Below, in pieces: positions 42,696-51,965 of a stretch of DNA of 64,000 bases (position 1 is the stretch's first letter; the number at the start of each line of letters is the position of its first letter). The notes beneath the pieces are model-generated. The model was not told the DNA's origin, did no database searches, and saw only the letters and a list, made by a program, of their open reading frames with translations. This DNA comes from a bacterium (GTDB lineage Bacteria; UBA10199; JAIBAG01), in assembly GCA_019695305.1 (NCBI GenBank), contig JAIBAG010000009.1, positions 1 through 64,000 on the forward strand. Reading direction: 5' to 3'. Made by a program: the position numbers and the translations under genes.

Positions 42696-44159
42696 TTAAC
42701 GCAACTCAGTTTCGTAAACATTGAGATAGCGGCTTAATAAATCATCCTGATCGTAATAACGTGCCACCCTTTGTTTACCAGCCTCTCCCATTTTTTTATA
42801 AGTTTCTGGCTCCGCCAATAAATCGACCATGGCTTTAGCAGTTTGGGCTGGATTAGCCACTCCCGTCACTACACCACTAGGCCCTAAGGCTACGTCTTCA
42901 GGATATACGCCATATAACATTTCGGCACAGGCCCCCACATTGGTAGAAACCACCGGAATACCCACTGCATTTGCTTCTAAAACAACATAGGGCTGTGCTT
43001 CAGATACACTGGTAAGTACAACTAAATCGAGTTTCCCCAAAATATCGGCCATATTCATTCGGCCCGTAAACTGTATTTTGTTATTAAGCCCTAAAATATC
43101 AACCAGAGACTTACATTCATTAACATAATCTTCTTCCTCCTCTAAAGGCCCTACAATAAAAAACTCCGCATCGGGCTTTGATGCCAGTACAATTTTAGCG
43201 GCTTCAATAAAGGTTTTGATGTCTTTAATTCCTACCACACGCCCAATTAAACCAATACGGGGATGAGTGCTTGGTGTGGGCAAAATTTTCATATAATCGG
43301 TCATTCTAATACCGTTTGGAATCACCATTACTTTTTCGGGCGCAGCACCTTCAAAAATTTGTTTTAATCTATTCCCCTCGTACAGAGTAAAAATTTTATC
43401 AGAAGCAAAATAACTCATCCTGCTTAAAATTTTAAAAAGCGTAATCCACCATTCTTTAAAAAATGAAATACGCGACGTGGCACGGACCAAATCGGATTCT
43501 TCATCATATATCCAATTGGCCTGTGTAATTTCTAAAATACGCTCGTGCGTATATATCCCATGCTCTGTTAAATAATATTTACCACCGCTCATGCTTTTTG
43601 CCACAGCTCCCAATAACCCGGCATACCCTGTAGAAACAGCATGATAAATTTTAGATTGCGGAACTTCGGTAGTTAAAATTTGTAATAGAGGAAGATGTGT
43701 ACCACGCCATGTCCAAAAAAAATCGATGAAGGACACATCAATTTTAAGTTCATAATAAAGTTTATGAAGCAAATCCCATACTCCCTTGGATTTAAAAAAA
43801 GAAGGGATGGTAAAACATTTATTTTGTCCCTGAAAAAGCCTCAAAAAATCATCCCAAATGTCAAAATTGTTTTTTAATATCCCTCGGTAGAACAATTCAA
43901 TAGTGTCAAAGTCGTGCTTTTGAGGTTTACGTATTTTTTCATCTTCCAAACGATAATCGTGTAAATCAACTTCTTTGATGTAAATAATATTATCGGGCAA
44001 ATGATATTTAAATGTGCGGGTAGGATCTGCATGAGGAGAAATATAAACAATACCAAAACGAATATCACGCATGTGGCTTACAAGTTGATGAACCCATGTT
44101 GAAACACCACCCGCCACATACGGATAAGTACCTTCCAATAAAAGGCAAACATCAATCAT
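42696..44159 (-). CDS. pelF: Pel polysaccharide glycosyltransferase PelF
   Basis: 487 residues from the ATG at 44159; a longer upstream frame is rejected because this ATG overlaps the HEAT-gene stop as ATGA. GT-B fold family 4 glycosyltransferase that polymerises the Pel sugar in the cytoplasm. Signatures include DVCLLLEGTYPYVAGGVSTWVHQL (residues 2 onward, two linked motifs), AVSTGYAGLLGAVA, YLTEHGIYTHERI, the nucleotide-sugar site IGLIGRVVGIKDIKTFIEAA and the E-x7-E pattern in SVSEAQPYVVLEANAVGIPVV. In this locus a HEAT-repeat gene comes just before it. Confidence 0.95.
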   Translation of the reverse strand: MIDVCLLLEGTYPYVAGGVSTWVHQLVSHMRDIRFGIVYISPHADPTRTFKYHLPDNIIYIKEVDLHDYRLEDEKIRKPQKHDFDTIELFYRGILKNNFDIWDDFLRLFQGQNKCFTIPSFFKSKGVWDLLHKLYYELKIDVSFIDFFWTWRGTHLPLLQILTTEVPQSKIYHAVSTGYAGLLGAVAKSMSGGKYYLTEHGIYTHERILEITQANWIYDEESDLVRATSRISFFKEWWITLFKILSRMSYFASDKIFTLYEGNRLKQIFEGAAPEKVMVIPNGIRMTDYMKILPTPSTHPRIGLIGRVVGIKDIKTFIEAAKIVLASKPDAEFFIVGPLEEEEDYVNECKSLVDILGLNNKIQFTGRMNMADILGKLDLVVLTSVSEAQPYVVLEANAVGIPVVSTNVGACAEMLYGVYPEDVALGPSGVVTGVANPAQTAKAMVDLLAEPETYKKMGEAGKQRVARYYDQDDLLSRYLNVYETELR

Positions 44160-46105
44160 GCTACCTGCCTCTCTGTTCGGCTCATAAAAAAACGAATCGC
44201 TTTGGTACAAATACTGTTAAAACTCACATAATGGGAATCACATAAAAATGAAATCAGCTCAGACAATGTTTCCGCTTTATAACCACAACCTAAACTTAAA
44301 ATAAGTATTTCAACATTTTTGGCATCTGATAATTCGGAGAGTTTACGAATAATATTTTGCGATAAATCGAAATATAATAAATCACCATCATAAATACGCC
44401 GCTGCATTTGTTGCAGCGCTTCTGCCATCAACTGCCTGTTGTCCAAATGCTCTATAAAATCATTTAAAGCAAATAGATTCAATTTCAAACATACAGCGAG
44501 CCAATCAAAAAGTATTTTTGTAAAGCGGCCTTCTTGATCTAAACACATTAAGGTTTTAGAAAAATTAAAAAGAACAATAGGGGATAATTTTTGAATAACA
44601 AGAAGGCTTAAAAGGCGCTCTGCAAAAACTACATCGGTAACCGTCATTAAAGTTTCTGCTGCCTTGATTGGATCTTGGCTAACAATATCATGGATAATAT
44701 CATCTAAAACCTGCTTAATAGCGGGGTCTTGCTCTTTTTCTTCCAAAATTGTGAGACTTAAAAAAAGTGAGGGATCGACTTTCAATTTTAAAAGCTGCAA
44801 AACTAAATACCGAATATTGGCTACTGGATGGTTCATGAGCGGAATAAGAAAATCTTTTAAGTTCTCATCTGCTTCAAATCCCATTTTACAGGCGTGCTTT
44901 AAAAAAACTTGGATTGTTGACTCGTATTTTATGGTTTTTTCCAAGTAAAATAAAAGTGGCATATTTTTATTGTTTCCCCATATTTTACATAAAACTCCAC
45001 TAGCCACATACGCATTAACCTGACTTTTACTTAAACCATCTTCTAGTAATGGAATGTATCGCTTATCACCCTGGTACCCCATGCATTCCATTAAATGAAT
45101 GGTTTCCTTATCGTCCTTTTTTCCCCTCCATTCTTGCATCAAATAATGAAAGCAATCATCATCCTTCTTTAATGAAGCATATAAAGTAAGCACTCGAAAA
45201 CGAATAACTGAATTTTTATCAGACATCATTTTTTTAAGATAACGAGATAACATGGACATGGGGAAACCCAATAATGTAGCTTCGGCTTTGAGAACCACAT
45301 TTCTGTCGTTAGAGCGCGTTAAAATATCTACCAAATGTCGCACCACTTTAAAATTGGGATGTACCGCTAAACAAGAAATAGCCTCTTGACGAACATCAGC
45401 CGATAAATCACCCATAGAAAGTTCAAAAAATAGGTTGCGAACCTTGTGTTTACGGTCTCTTTTAATAATCCACAAAATGGCTTTTCGAATACGTGGTGAA
45501 GGATCTTTAATTTGAAGCAAAATAAGTTTTAAAATCTGGCGCTTCATATAGTGGTATATAGAGCCCAGAGCTAATAAGGCATGAAAGCGCACATTTTCGT
45601 CGTTACTATTTAAAAAATACGCTGCATCATTAAAAATACGCTTATCGGCTAACAACCTAATTCCCATCAAACAGGCCATAAATGTTTTTTCATCTTGTTC
45701 CCGCATAATTCTTAAAATTGGAACAGTGCTTTCAGAAACTGCATGTGAGGTCAGTTTATCAATGGCATACAGCCTTGCCTTGGGATGTGGTGCCTTTAAT
45801 ATATTAAGAAGTCTTTTAATTTTTTCGGGATAGCGGTTTTTATCGTAAGCCAAAATGGCTCGTTCTACTACCGACTCGTTTAAATCATTAAGAAGTGTTA
45901 CCAAATAGCGGGATGAGCGTTCATCTTCTAAACGGGACAAAAAGCGACAAAATAAAATTTTTAAAATAGGATCAGTTGCAATGAGTATGCGTGTTATTTC
46001 CTGAAACGCCTCTGGCGTTTGAGCATAATACAAATCAAACCACGCCTTGTGTTGTACTGCCTCATCCTGACTTTCTAAATTAGACCGAATTAAATCGAGG
46101 TTCAT
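44156..46105 (-). CDS. HEAT-repeat protein inserted between pelE and pelF
   Basis: 649 residues from the ATG at 46105. It is almost wholly alpha-helical with repeating 30-40 residue units such as YLVTLLNDLNESVVERAILA, LLNILKAPHPKARLYAIDKL, and LLALGSIYHYMKRQILKLIL. This is a HEAT/Armadillo solenoid. No signal peptide or clear membrane helix is visible, so it is probably cytoplasmic. It is coupled to both neighbours: ATGA overlap with pelE upstream and with pelF downstream. Solenoids bind partners, so a scaffold between PelD/PelE and the glycosyltransferase PelF is an attractive guess. It is not part of the canonical seven-gene pel set. Confidence 0.88.
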   Translation of the reverse strand: MNLDLIRSNLESQDEAVQHKAWFDLYYAQTPEAFQEITRILIATDPILKILFCRFLSRLEDERSSRYLVTLLNDLNESVVERAILAYDKNRYPEKIKRLLNILKAPHPKARLYAIDKLTSHAVSESTVPILRIMREQDEKTFMACLMGIRLLADKRIFNDAAYFLNSNDENVRFHALLALGSIYHYMKRQILKLILLQIKDPSPRIRKAILWIIKRDRKHKVRNLFFELSMGDLSADVRQEAISCLAVHPNFKVVRHLVDILTRSNDRNVVLKAEATLLGFPMSMLSRYLKKMMSDKNSVIRFRVLTLYASLKKDDDCFHYLMQEWRGKKDDKETIHLMECMGYQGDKRYIPLLEDGLSKSQVNAYVASGVLCKIWGNNKNMPLLFYLEKTIKYESTIQVFLKHACKMGFEADENLKDFLIPLMNHPVANIRYLVLQLLKLKVDPSLFLSLTILEEKEQDPAIKQVLDDIIHDIVSQDPIKAAETLMTVTDVVFAERLLSLLVIQKLSPIVLFNFSKTLMCLDQEGRFTKILFDWLAVCLKLNLFALNDFIEHLDNRQLMAEALQQMQRRIYDGDLLYFDLSQNIIRKLSELSDAKNVEILILSLGCGYKAETLSELISFLCDSHYVSFNSICTKAIRFFMSRTERQVA

Positions 46106-47142
46106 ACTACCCCCCACCACTGCGCCAATGAAATATACTGTGATGGCAATGTACCGTTTGTGGTTCCTTGTCTTAACTCCTTGGTCAATTCTTGATACCT
46201 TTGTTGCTCAAATAAAATACGAATACGCCAATCCAGTTCGTTGGTAAAATCAATAAGCTGCATGTGACGTGCTTTTTCTAATACATCCAATGCTTTTATG
46301 TAGTTTTTTTGCTTAAAAAGTAACTCCAATAAAAAAAGAACAACTCGTGTATTCACGTGCTTACTATCAAAACAAAATAAAAGATGTTTTTTAGCTTCTT
46401 CGTAATAAATAGCAGCTGTTTCACTATTTACTAAACCCGATTCGGCATATTGCTGATAGACTTTAGCTAAAAAAATACGTGCCGAAACTTTGTATTCTCC
46501 CTCTTTCAACTGTTCATGGGCCGCTTCAATTTCTTCTTCAAATTTCTTTCTTATTTTTTCAAGCCCAGACGTAACATAAAACCGCGTATCAGCCGAAGCC
46601 GATGATCTCATCGACATTAAAAGATTTACCGACTCGGGACTTGCAAGTGCTACCAAACGATCAATGGCCCCTCTCTTCATTTCGTCATCGGATAGCATCA
46701 TAATATCGGCAAGCGATAATACGTCGTTTGCCTCAATTAAGCGCTCTTCTAAAGGACGTATATCGTATAAACTACGTTTGGTAAGTTCTGGGGTTATTTC
46801 ATCTTCGTAGTAATTGGGATTGTCTACATCGGGCTTAGCAAAGCGACAAAATAAAAAAATAGGTAAAGCCATTACCGCGCCAAAAACAGGAAAAAATAAT
46901 CCAAAAAAAGAAAAAAGACGCGGCCAGTTCCGCATGTGATCAAACCAGCCAAAGCCTTTTGATTCGGAAAAAAGCAAAACAATAGACGATAGCAGATGAA
47001 TGGCCATAGCCGATTCGGGCCTAAATAAAATTTTTGAATTATTCCCCAAAAAAAACGACATGAAAAAAGGATATTCAAGGCTGAGTGCTATAACCCAGCA
47101 CAAGATGAACCTCACAGTAATGTAGAGTCTTGTTTCAAGCAT
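46102..47142 (-). CDS. pelE: PelE-like membrane-TPR protein
   Basis: 346 residues from the ATG at 47142, which overlaps the pelD stop by 8 bases. Two to three N-terminal hydrophobic segments (around VRFILCWVIALSLEYPFF, AIHLLSSIVLLFSESKG, FSFFGLFFPVFGAVMALPIF) are followed by helical TPR-like repeats (YKVSARIFLAKVYQQYAESG, KQKNYIKALDVLEKARHMQL). This matches PelE, an inner-membrane TPR protein that sits between PelD and PelF/PelG. Sequence similarity to reference PelE is not obvious by eye; the call rests on architecture and position. Confidence 0.75.
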   Translation of the reverse strand: MLETRLYITVRFILCWVIALSLEYPFFMSFFLGNNSKILFRPESAMAIHLLSSIVLLFSESKGFGWFDHMRNWPRLFSFFGLFFPVFGAVMALPIFLFCRFAKPDVDNPNYYEDEITPELTKRSLYDIRPLEERLIEANDVLSLADIMMLSDDEMKRGAIDRLVALASPESVNLLMSMRSSASADTRFYVTSGLEKIRKKFEEEIEAAHEQLKEGEYKVSARIFLAKVYQQYAESGLVNSETAAIYYEEAKKHLLFCFDSKHVNTRVVLFLLELLFKQKNYIKALDVLEKARHMQLIDFTNELDWRIRILFEQQRYQELTKELRQGTTNGTLPSQYISLAQWWGVV

Positions 47143-48490
47143 CCAGCATGGTCCTGGCTTTTTCAATAAGCATCTGTGCGTCGTTCATTCCCGGCATAAA
47201 CGACGAAATTCCCAGATGTAATTCCACTCCATCGTGTAACTGCAACTTATTGAACCTGTCTTCAATAATTTTGGCCAATTCACTCGCTTTGGCTTCGGTA
47301 GTTGTGCTTAACAAACACATAAACGACAAACGAGCATCGGTACTTTTAGCAAGTACATCGGTATCACGCAGGCTTTCGTTTAACAAACGTGATACCAATA
47401 CATAATATTTATGTTTAACGGCTATATCCTTATCGGCTAGTCCCGTTAAACGTACCAACATAAGAGAAACAGGCAGATAGTATGTTACTGAACGGATAAA
47501 TTCTTGCTTCAAACGTGTTTCAAAATAACTGTAGGTGTAAACATTGAGTTCATTATCCATAATTTCCTGTCCTCGCATTTCTTCCATATAAAAAGAACGG
47601 CCTAACGACCGTGATGCCCAGGCTGCCAAAAAGGATAATAAATTAGTTGTGGCACTGTTAAGATTAGTAATCGCTATTTTTTGTACGGCAAATATAGCCA
47701 CCAAATCGCCGTTTTCACCGTTATAAAGAGGGCACGCTAGCAAACACTCCCTTGGGCCATGTCCTTCATTACCGGTTGTTGTAAAATCTTTAATGGTTAC
47801 AAGTCTACGCGATGAACCCGCCAAACCCACCAAACCCTCATTCGCCCCATAGGCCGCTGGAAATTGATTTGGGTTTTCCCAACCATAACGGGCCCTTAAA
47901 ACCCACCCCGTATCGGTACGCATATATAAAGATGCTGCTTCCAAATTTAAGGCTTTTGCAAAAAAATCTACTATACCGGCGGTTAATTCATCTAAATCGT
48001 TTGCATCTAAGCGACGTGCACCTTCATAAAGTGTAACCATTGTGGTAAAACGGCTTACAATTTTTTTCTCTAAATCGCGTGAAATCGCCTTTTGTGCCTC
48101 TACCTCTCGGGATAAATTTATAATTTCCTGACCCAAATCCTGCATACTCTTTTTTTGGTTAGCAATAATAAAAATATATCGATTTACCCCCAAACCAATT
48201 AACGTTCCCAAAATAATAAAGAGAGCCGGCAAAATGTAAAAGGTAACATCTTCAAAAACATATCGTTCACCAAAAAACCAAATAAGCCCCAAATACGAAA
48301 ATGTAGAAACAAACCCGGATAACGAGCCAGCAACTAACCCATAACGAAAACCAAACAGCAAAATACCCAACCAAAACGGATGTGGATGAATATCTAAAAA
48401 ACCGGGATAAGCTCGAAAAAAAGTAAAATTAACAACAATAATAAGGAAATAAAAAAAGAAAATTTCAAAATAAAAGGATTTGTTTTTCAT
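47135..48490 (-). CDS. pelD: PelD-like c-di-GMP receptor
   Basis: 451 residues. Three or four membrane helices (about 8-110) are followed by a coiled coil (115-145), a GAF domain (about 150-300) and a degenerate GGDEF domain (about 315-450). At the expected place stands RDTD (Arg375-Asp378), an RxxD inhibitory-site motif, while the GGDEF active site is replaced by STDAR. This is the hallmark of PelD, which binds c-di-GMP without making it and activates Pel export. A second basic residue, Arg412, lies roughly where the second c-di-GMP arginine of Pseudomonas PelD is found. Start ATG 48490. Confidence 0.9.
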   Translation of the reverse strand: MKNKSFYFEIFFFYFLIIVVNFTFFRAYPGFLDIHPHPFWLGILLFGFRYGLVAGSLSGFVSTFSYLGLIWFFGERYVFEDVTFYILPALFIILGTLIGLGVNRYIFIIANQKKSMQDLGQEIINLSREVEAQKAISRDLEKKIVSRFTTMVTLYEGARRLDANDLDELTAGIVDFFAKALNLEAASLYMRTDTGWVLRARYGWENPNQFPAAYGANEGLVGLAGSSRRLVTIKDFTTTGNEGHGPRECLLACPLYNGENGDLVAIFAVQKIAITNLNSATTNLLSFLAAWASRSLGRSFYMEEMRGQEIMDNELNVYTYSYFETRLKQEFIRSVTYYLPVSLMLVRLTGLADKDIAVKHKYYVLVSRLLNESLRDTDVLAKSTDARLSFMCLLSTTTEAKASELAKIIEDRFNKLQLHDGVELHLGISSFMPGMNDAQMLIEKARTMLDA

Positions 48491-48529
48491 TTACCCTTTA
48501 AAAAGGAGAGAATTACCCAATACATTTAA

Positions 48530-48898
48530 CTAGCCGGCCAATAACGTTTTAATTTGCCCCACTAACTCCTGTGGCTCAAACGGCTTTACGTAAAAATGAA
48601 CATCGTTTTGAAACAATAATTTTCTTTCGGCATCACTTAATGTTTTGGCTGTTAATACAATAATGGGTGTTTTTTTATAACGAGAATCAGCCCGCGCCGA
48701 CTTAATAATGTCAAAACCACTCACCTCAGGCATCATCAGATCTGTTAAGATTAAATCGTAGGTTTGTTTTTCCAGTTCTTTGAGTGCAACAACCGGATCG
48801 TTTAAGGTAACAGCTTCAATGTTATGAAAATGAAGCATTGTGGTGAGTAAATCGGTAAAATCTTTCTCGTCATCAATAAATATTACTTTTTTTGACAT
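48530..48898 (-). CDS. Single-domain CheY-like response regulator inside the pel locus
   Basis: 122 residues, one receiver domain and nothing else. The acidic pocket (Asp9-Asp10 in FIDDEKD), phospho-acceptor Asp53 in LILTDLMMP, Thr in IIVLTAK and Lys in FYVKPFEP are all intact, so it should be phosphorylatable. It lies 39 bases before pelD and 50 bases after pelB, exactly in the place of the missing pelC. No kinase is adjacent. It may link Pel export to a phosphorelay by binding one of the Pel proteins. Confidence 0.9.
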   Translation of the reverse strand: MSKKVIFIDDEKDFTDLLTTMLHFHNIEAVTLNDPVVALKELEKQTYDLILTDLMMPEVSGFDIIKSARADSRYKKTPIIVLTAKTLSDAERKLLFQNDVHFYVKPFEPQELVGQIKTLLAG

Positions 48899-48948
48899 AC
48901 CAGTAAGCTAGTGTATTTCTTATGGAAACTCAACTGAATTTAAGTTTG

Positions 48949-51918
48949 CTACTTCCAATATCCGGTCATACTGAGCAAGCCCTCATGCGACTGTCCGCTG
49001 GTGGTTGACTGGCTCTCCGAACCATAGCGATAAAGACCCTCCAAAACATAATTTTTACCCCAATACCATTTAAGATTGCTTTGGGCACCCCACAAATCGC
49101 CTTCAAAAAGATGCAGGTTTCTCTTAGTATCTTCTCCACCAAAAACACCCACTTGGTAATACAAATTGCGACCAACATGATGAGCAAGATCTAGTGAAAA
49201 ATAATGAGTACGGGTATCGGCCAAAAGATTAACTTGGCTTAAAAATGAAGCACTTTGGTTGATATGCATAAAACTTAAGCGATATCCTGCGGTAAGTGAA
49301 GGATTTTTTAAAAATTTGTAGCTAATACCGGGTTCGATCACGTGACCTGTTGCTGTATCTCCTGCTTTTAAACTGTAACGACTAAATTCGTAGCGAGCAT
49401 TGAGGGCTAAACGATCACTTGGTTGAAATAAAGCCAAAAATTCTCCCGTATGTTCCTTACCCCCCGCAGGAATCGCCTGAGGCGTACTGAGCATGGCCTG
49501 GTTGACTTTAATATTTTGAATCAACGTGAGTGAATCATATATTACTTCACGACTCTGCAGCGAAAAACCAGGCGCCTTTACAAAATGACTTTGAGTATAA
49601 TCGGCCTGTACTTCCACGTTCCAAAACGGATTAATATTAAAACCCACGCCTAAGGCAGCATCTACAGTATTGTTTTTAGTATTTTTACTGCCCACATCAT
49701 AAAAACCATGGCGCCCTTGGCCCATTACATAAAAGCGGTTATTTAAAGCAAAACGCACAAAAGCTGCATTTTGCATATAAAAATCCAGTCCCAAATCGTT
49801 AAAGAAAAACTTGTATCCTGCATGGCTTGATTTCTCGTCACGAATCAAACGATACAAATCTTGCACTAAGGGGATATGTTTCTTTGAAGCCGAAAGAGAT
49901 TCAAGGGTATTTAAAGCTTCTTTCCACTGCCCATTTTTATCCTGCACATACGCTAAATCGTGGTGTAAAAAATAATTATCCGGGTCAAAAGTCAGTGCTT
50001 CTTTAAAATACCGAATCGCCTTTTTCCATTCTTTATCAAGCACCGCTATACGTGCCAAAGTAGAACTTTTGGTCTGCACGTCATCGGGATAGTAAGTAGT
50101 ATAACGCACATAATAACTTCCGGCCTCCCGAGACTTTTTATTTTCAATCAAAAGATCAATCACATCAAAATAAAACTGCTGCTCACGGGGATATTTTTTT
50201 ATTATTTGGGCGTAATCGTTAAGAACATGATCGTTTAAGCTCATACGGCCACGCGCCTTTAAGGCTTTGGCCATAAGCTGAATGGAAGGTGATTTTTCTT
50301 TTTTGTAGAGAGTTAAATAATGTTGAAAATGAACAAAAGCTTCCTGTTTACGATCTTTACCGTACTCAATTTCACCCAACCAATAGGAAGGAACAAGTTT
50401 ATCGCCTTTTTTTAGAAGATTGTTAAAAATAGATTGGGATTCCGTTACTTGACCCCAAAAATAAAACAAAGCCCCCATCTCTTCCATAATTTTATCATCA
50501 TTTTCATAATGAACCACAACATGATGGGCCCATGTTTCAGCTTCGTTTTGTTTGCCACTTTTATCCGCTAAAAAAATAAGGTCTTTTAAAATTGTGTAAG
50601 AAGGATTTTTCCCGGCTATTTTTTTAAGGCGACTATAGGCATCGTTATAACGGAGAGCATCCACCAAAACCGACACCAGTGTTTTTTGATAAACAGATGA
50701 ATTACCAAATGCTTTTTCGTGCTCTAGTAGCCATGCAAGAGCAACTTCTCTTTTATTTTTCTCAATCAACAAATTAGCCACATCCATGGCAAAAGACGCA
50801 TCCGGGAAAAAAATCAAAACTTCGCGGTACAAACTCAAGGCGCTGTCATCTTTTAACTTATACAAAAGGGTTTCGGCCATATTTTGCTTCATCGAGGTAT
50901 CATCTGAAAAGTTCTTAAGATAACGCTCCATGTAATAAAGCACTTCATCAAAATTACCCAAACGAGCATAAGCATCAATCATACCCCGCCATGAGTCTCG
51001 ATCATTTTCATCTAAAGATGTCAGTCTTTCAAAAAGTTTTATACCTTCTTCGTCGCGTCCCACATCTACATACAAAGTAGCCAATAAACGCATCATGCTA
51101 ATGCGCTCCAAATCATTTAAGGTTTTTAAACCCAAGGTTTTTTCGGCAAACGGGATTGCATCGGAATATAATTTTAAATCATTAAAAACCTGCGTAATGC
51201 GCATGAGAAGAATTTTATCAAAAGGGGAAAGTAAAAGACCTTCTCTTAAAATTTTTAATGCCTCCTGGTTTCGCTTTTGAACCTGTAAAATAGAGACAAT
51301 TTCGGTACGAATACCCGAATTTTGTGGCTGTTTTTGAAGTTCACCTCTTAAAAATTCCAAGAGCTTATCTGTTTTTTTAAAGCCCTTGTCTAAATCAACA
51401 AGTCGATAGGTATAAGCCTCTGGACGCGGGGTAATAGGAATAATTTTGAGCAATATAGAATAGGCCTCATTAACCTTTTGTGTCCACAAGGCATGCTGTA
51501 AGGCAGCATCATATAGAGACGCCACCTTGTAACGCGCTACTCTTTTATCGTTTATAAACATATCGGCTATTTTAAGCCTGGCTTTATAAAGATCTTCATC
51601 TTGGTTCATTTCAGAAAGCATATCCAGGTATAATTGTGCCACTTCCCAGTCAGCTTTTCGATAATCCATTAATTGTTGTAATACATGTAAAGCCTTGCTT
51701 GGTTCTCCCATCCGCTTATACAAAGAAGAAAGACGTTTAATAACAAATTTGCTATTTGGTTTTTTTTGAAGATAATCCAGATAATATTGCTCGGCACGTG
51801 TTAGCTCACTTTGTCCCTCGTAAATATATCCCAAAAAAAGTTTAGAGGGATACAAAAGCCACAACAAAAGAAATATTGTGAGAAAAAAAATCCCTATTTT
51901 GATTTTAGATAAATTCAA
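48949..51918 (-). CDS. pelB: PelB-like TPR and outer-membrane beta-barrel exporter
   Basis: 989 residues. A short N-terminal hydrophobic anchor (about 7-26) precedes a long series of TPRs (residues 40 to about 690; for example RAEQYYLDYLQKKPNSKFVI and YFKEALTFDPDNYFLHHDLA). The last 300 residues form a beta barrel with alternating strands (NTVDAALGVGFNINPFWNVE, HYFSLDLAHHVGRNLYYQVG). This is the PelB layout: a periplasmic scaffold for PelA plus the outer-membrane pore. It is shorter than Pseudomonas PelB (near 1190). It ends ...SMTGYWK, an aromatic-rich terminal strand. Confidence 0.9.
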   Translation of the reverse strand: MNLSKIKIGIFFLTIFLLLWLLYPSKLFLGYIYEGQSELTRAEQYYLDYLQKKPNSKFVIKRLSSLYKRMGEPSKALHVLQQLMDYRKADWEVAQLYLDMLSEMNQDEDLYKARLKIADMFINDKRVARYKVASLYDAALQHALWTQKVNEAYSILLKIIPITPRPEAYTYRLVDLDKGFKKTDKLLEFLRGELQKQPQNSGIRTEIVSILQVQKRNQEALKILREGLLLSPFDKILLMRITQVFNDLKLYSDAIPFAEKTLGLKTLNDLERISMMRLLATLYVDVGRDEEGIKLFERLTSLDENDRDSWRGMIDAYARLGNFDEVLYYMERYLKNFSDDTSMKQNMAETLLYKLKDDSALSLYREVLIFFPDASFAMDVANLLIEKNKREVALAWLLEHEKAFGNSSVYQKTLVSVLVDALRYNDAYSRLKKIAGKNPSYTILKDLIFLADKSGKQNEAETWAHHVVVHYENDDKIMEEMGALFYFWGQVTESQSIFNNLLKKGDKLVPSYWLGEIEYGKDRKQEAFVHFQHYLTLYKKEKSPSIQLMAKALKARGRMSLNDHVLNDYAQIIKKYPREQQFYFDVIDLLIENKKSREAGSYYVRYTTYYPDDVQTKSSTLARIAVLDKEWKKAIRYFKEALTFDPDNYFLHHDLAYVQDKNGQWKEALNTLESLSASKKHIPLVQDLYRLIRDEKSSHAGYKFFFNDLGLDFYMQNAAFVRFALNNRFYVMGQGRHGFYDVGSKNTKNNTVDAALGVGFNINPFWNVEVQADYTQSHFVKAPGFSLQSREVIYDSLTLIQNIKVNQAMLSTPQAIPAGGKEHTGEFLALFQPSDRLALNARYEFSRYSLKAGDTATGHVIEPGISYKFLKNPSLTAGYRLSFMHINQSASFLSQVNLLADTRTHYFSLDLAHHVGRNLYYQVGVFGGEDTKRNLHLFEGDLWGAQSNLKWYWGKNYVLEGLYRYGSESQSTTSGQSHEGLLSMTGYWK

Positions 51919-51965
51919 TCCAGTCCCTAATTTCTAAAAAAATAACTTATACGTTTTCTATACAG

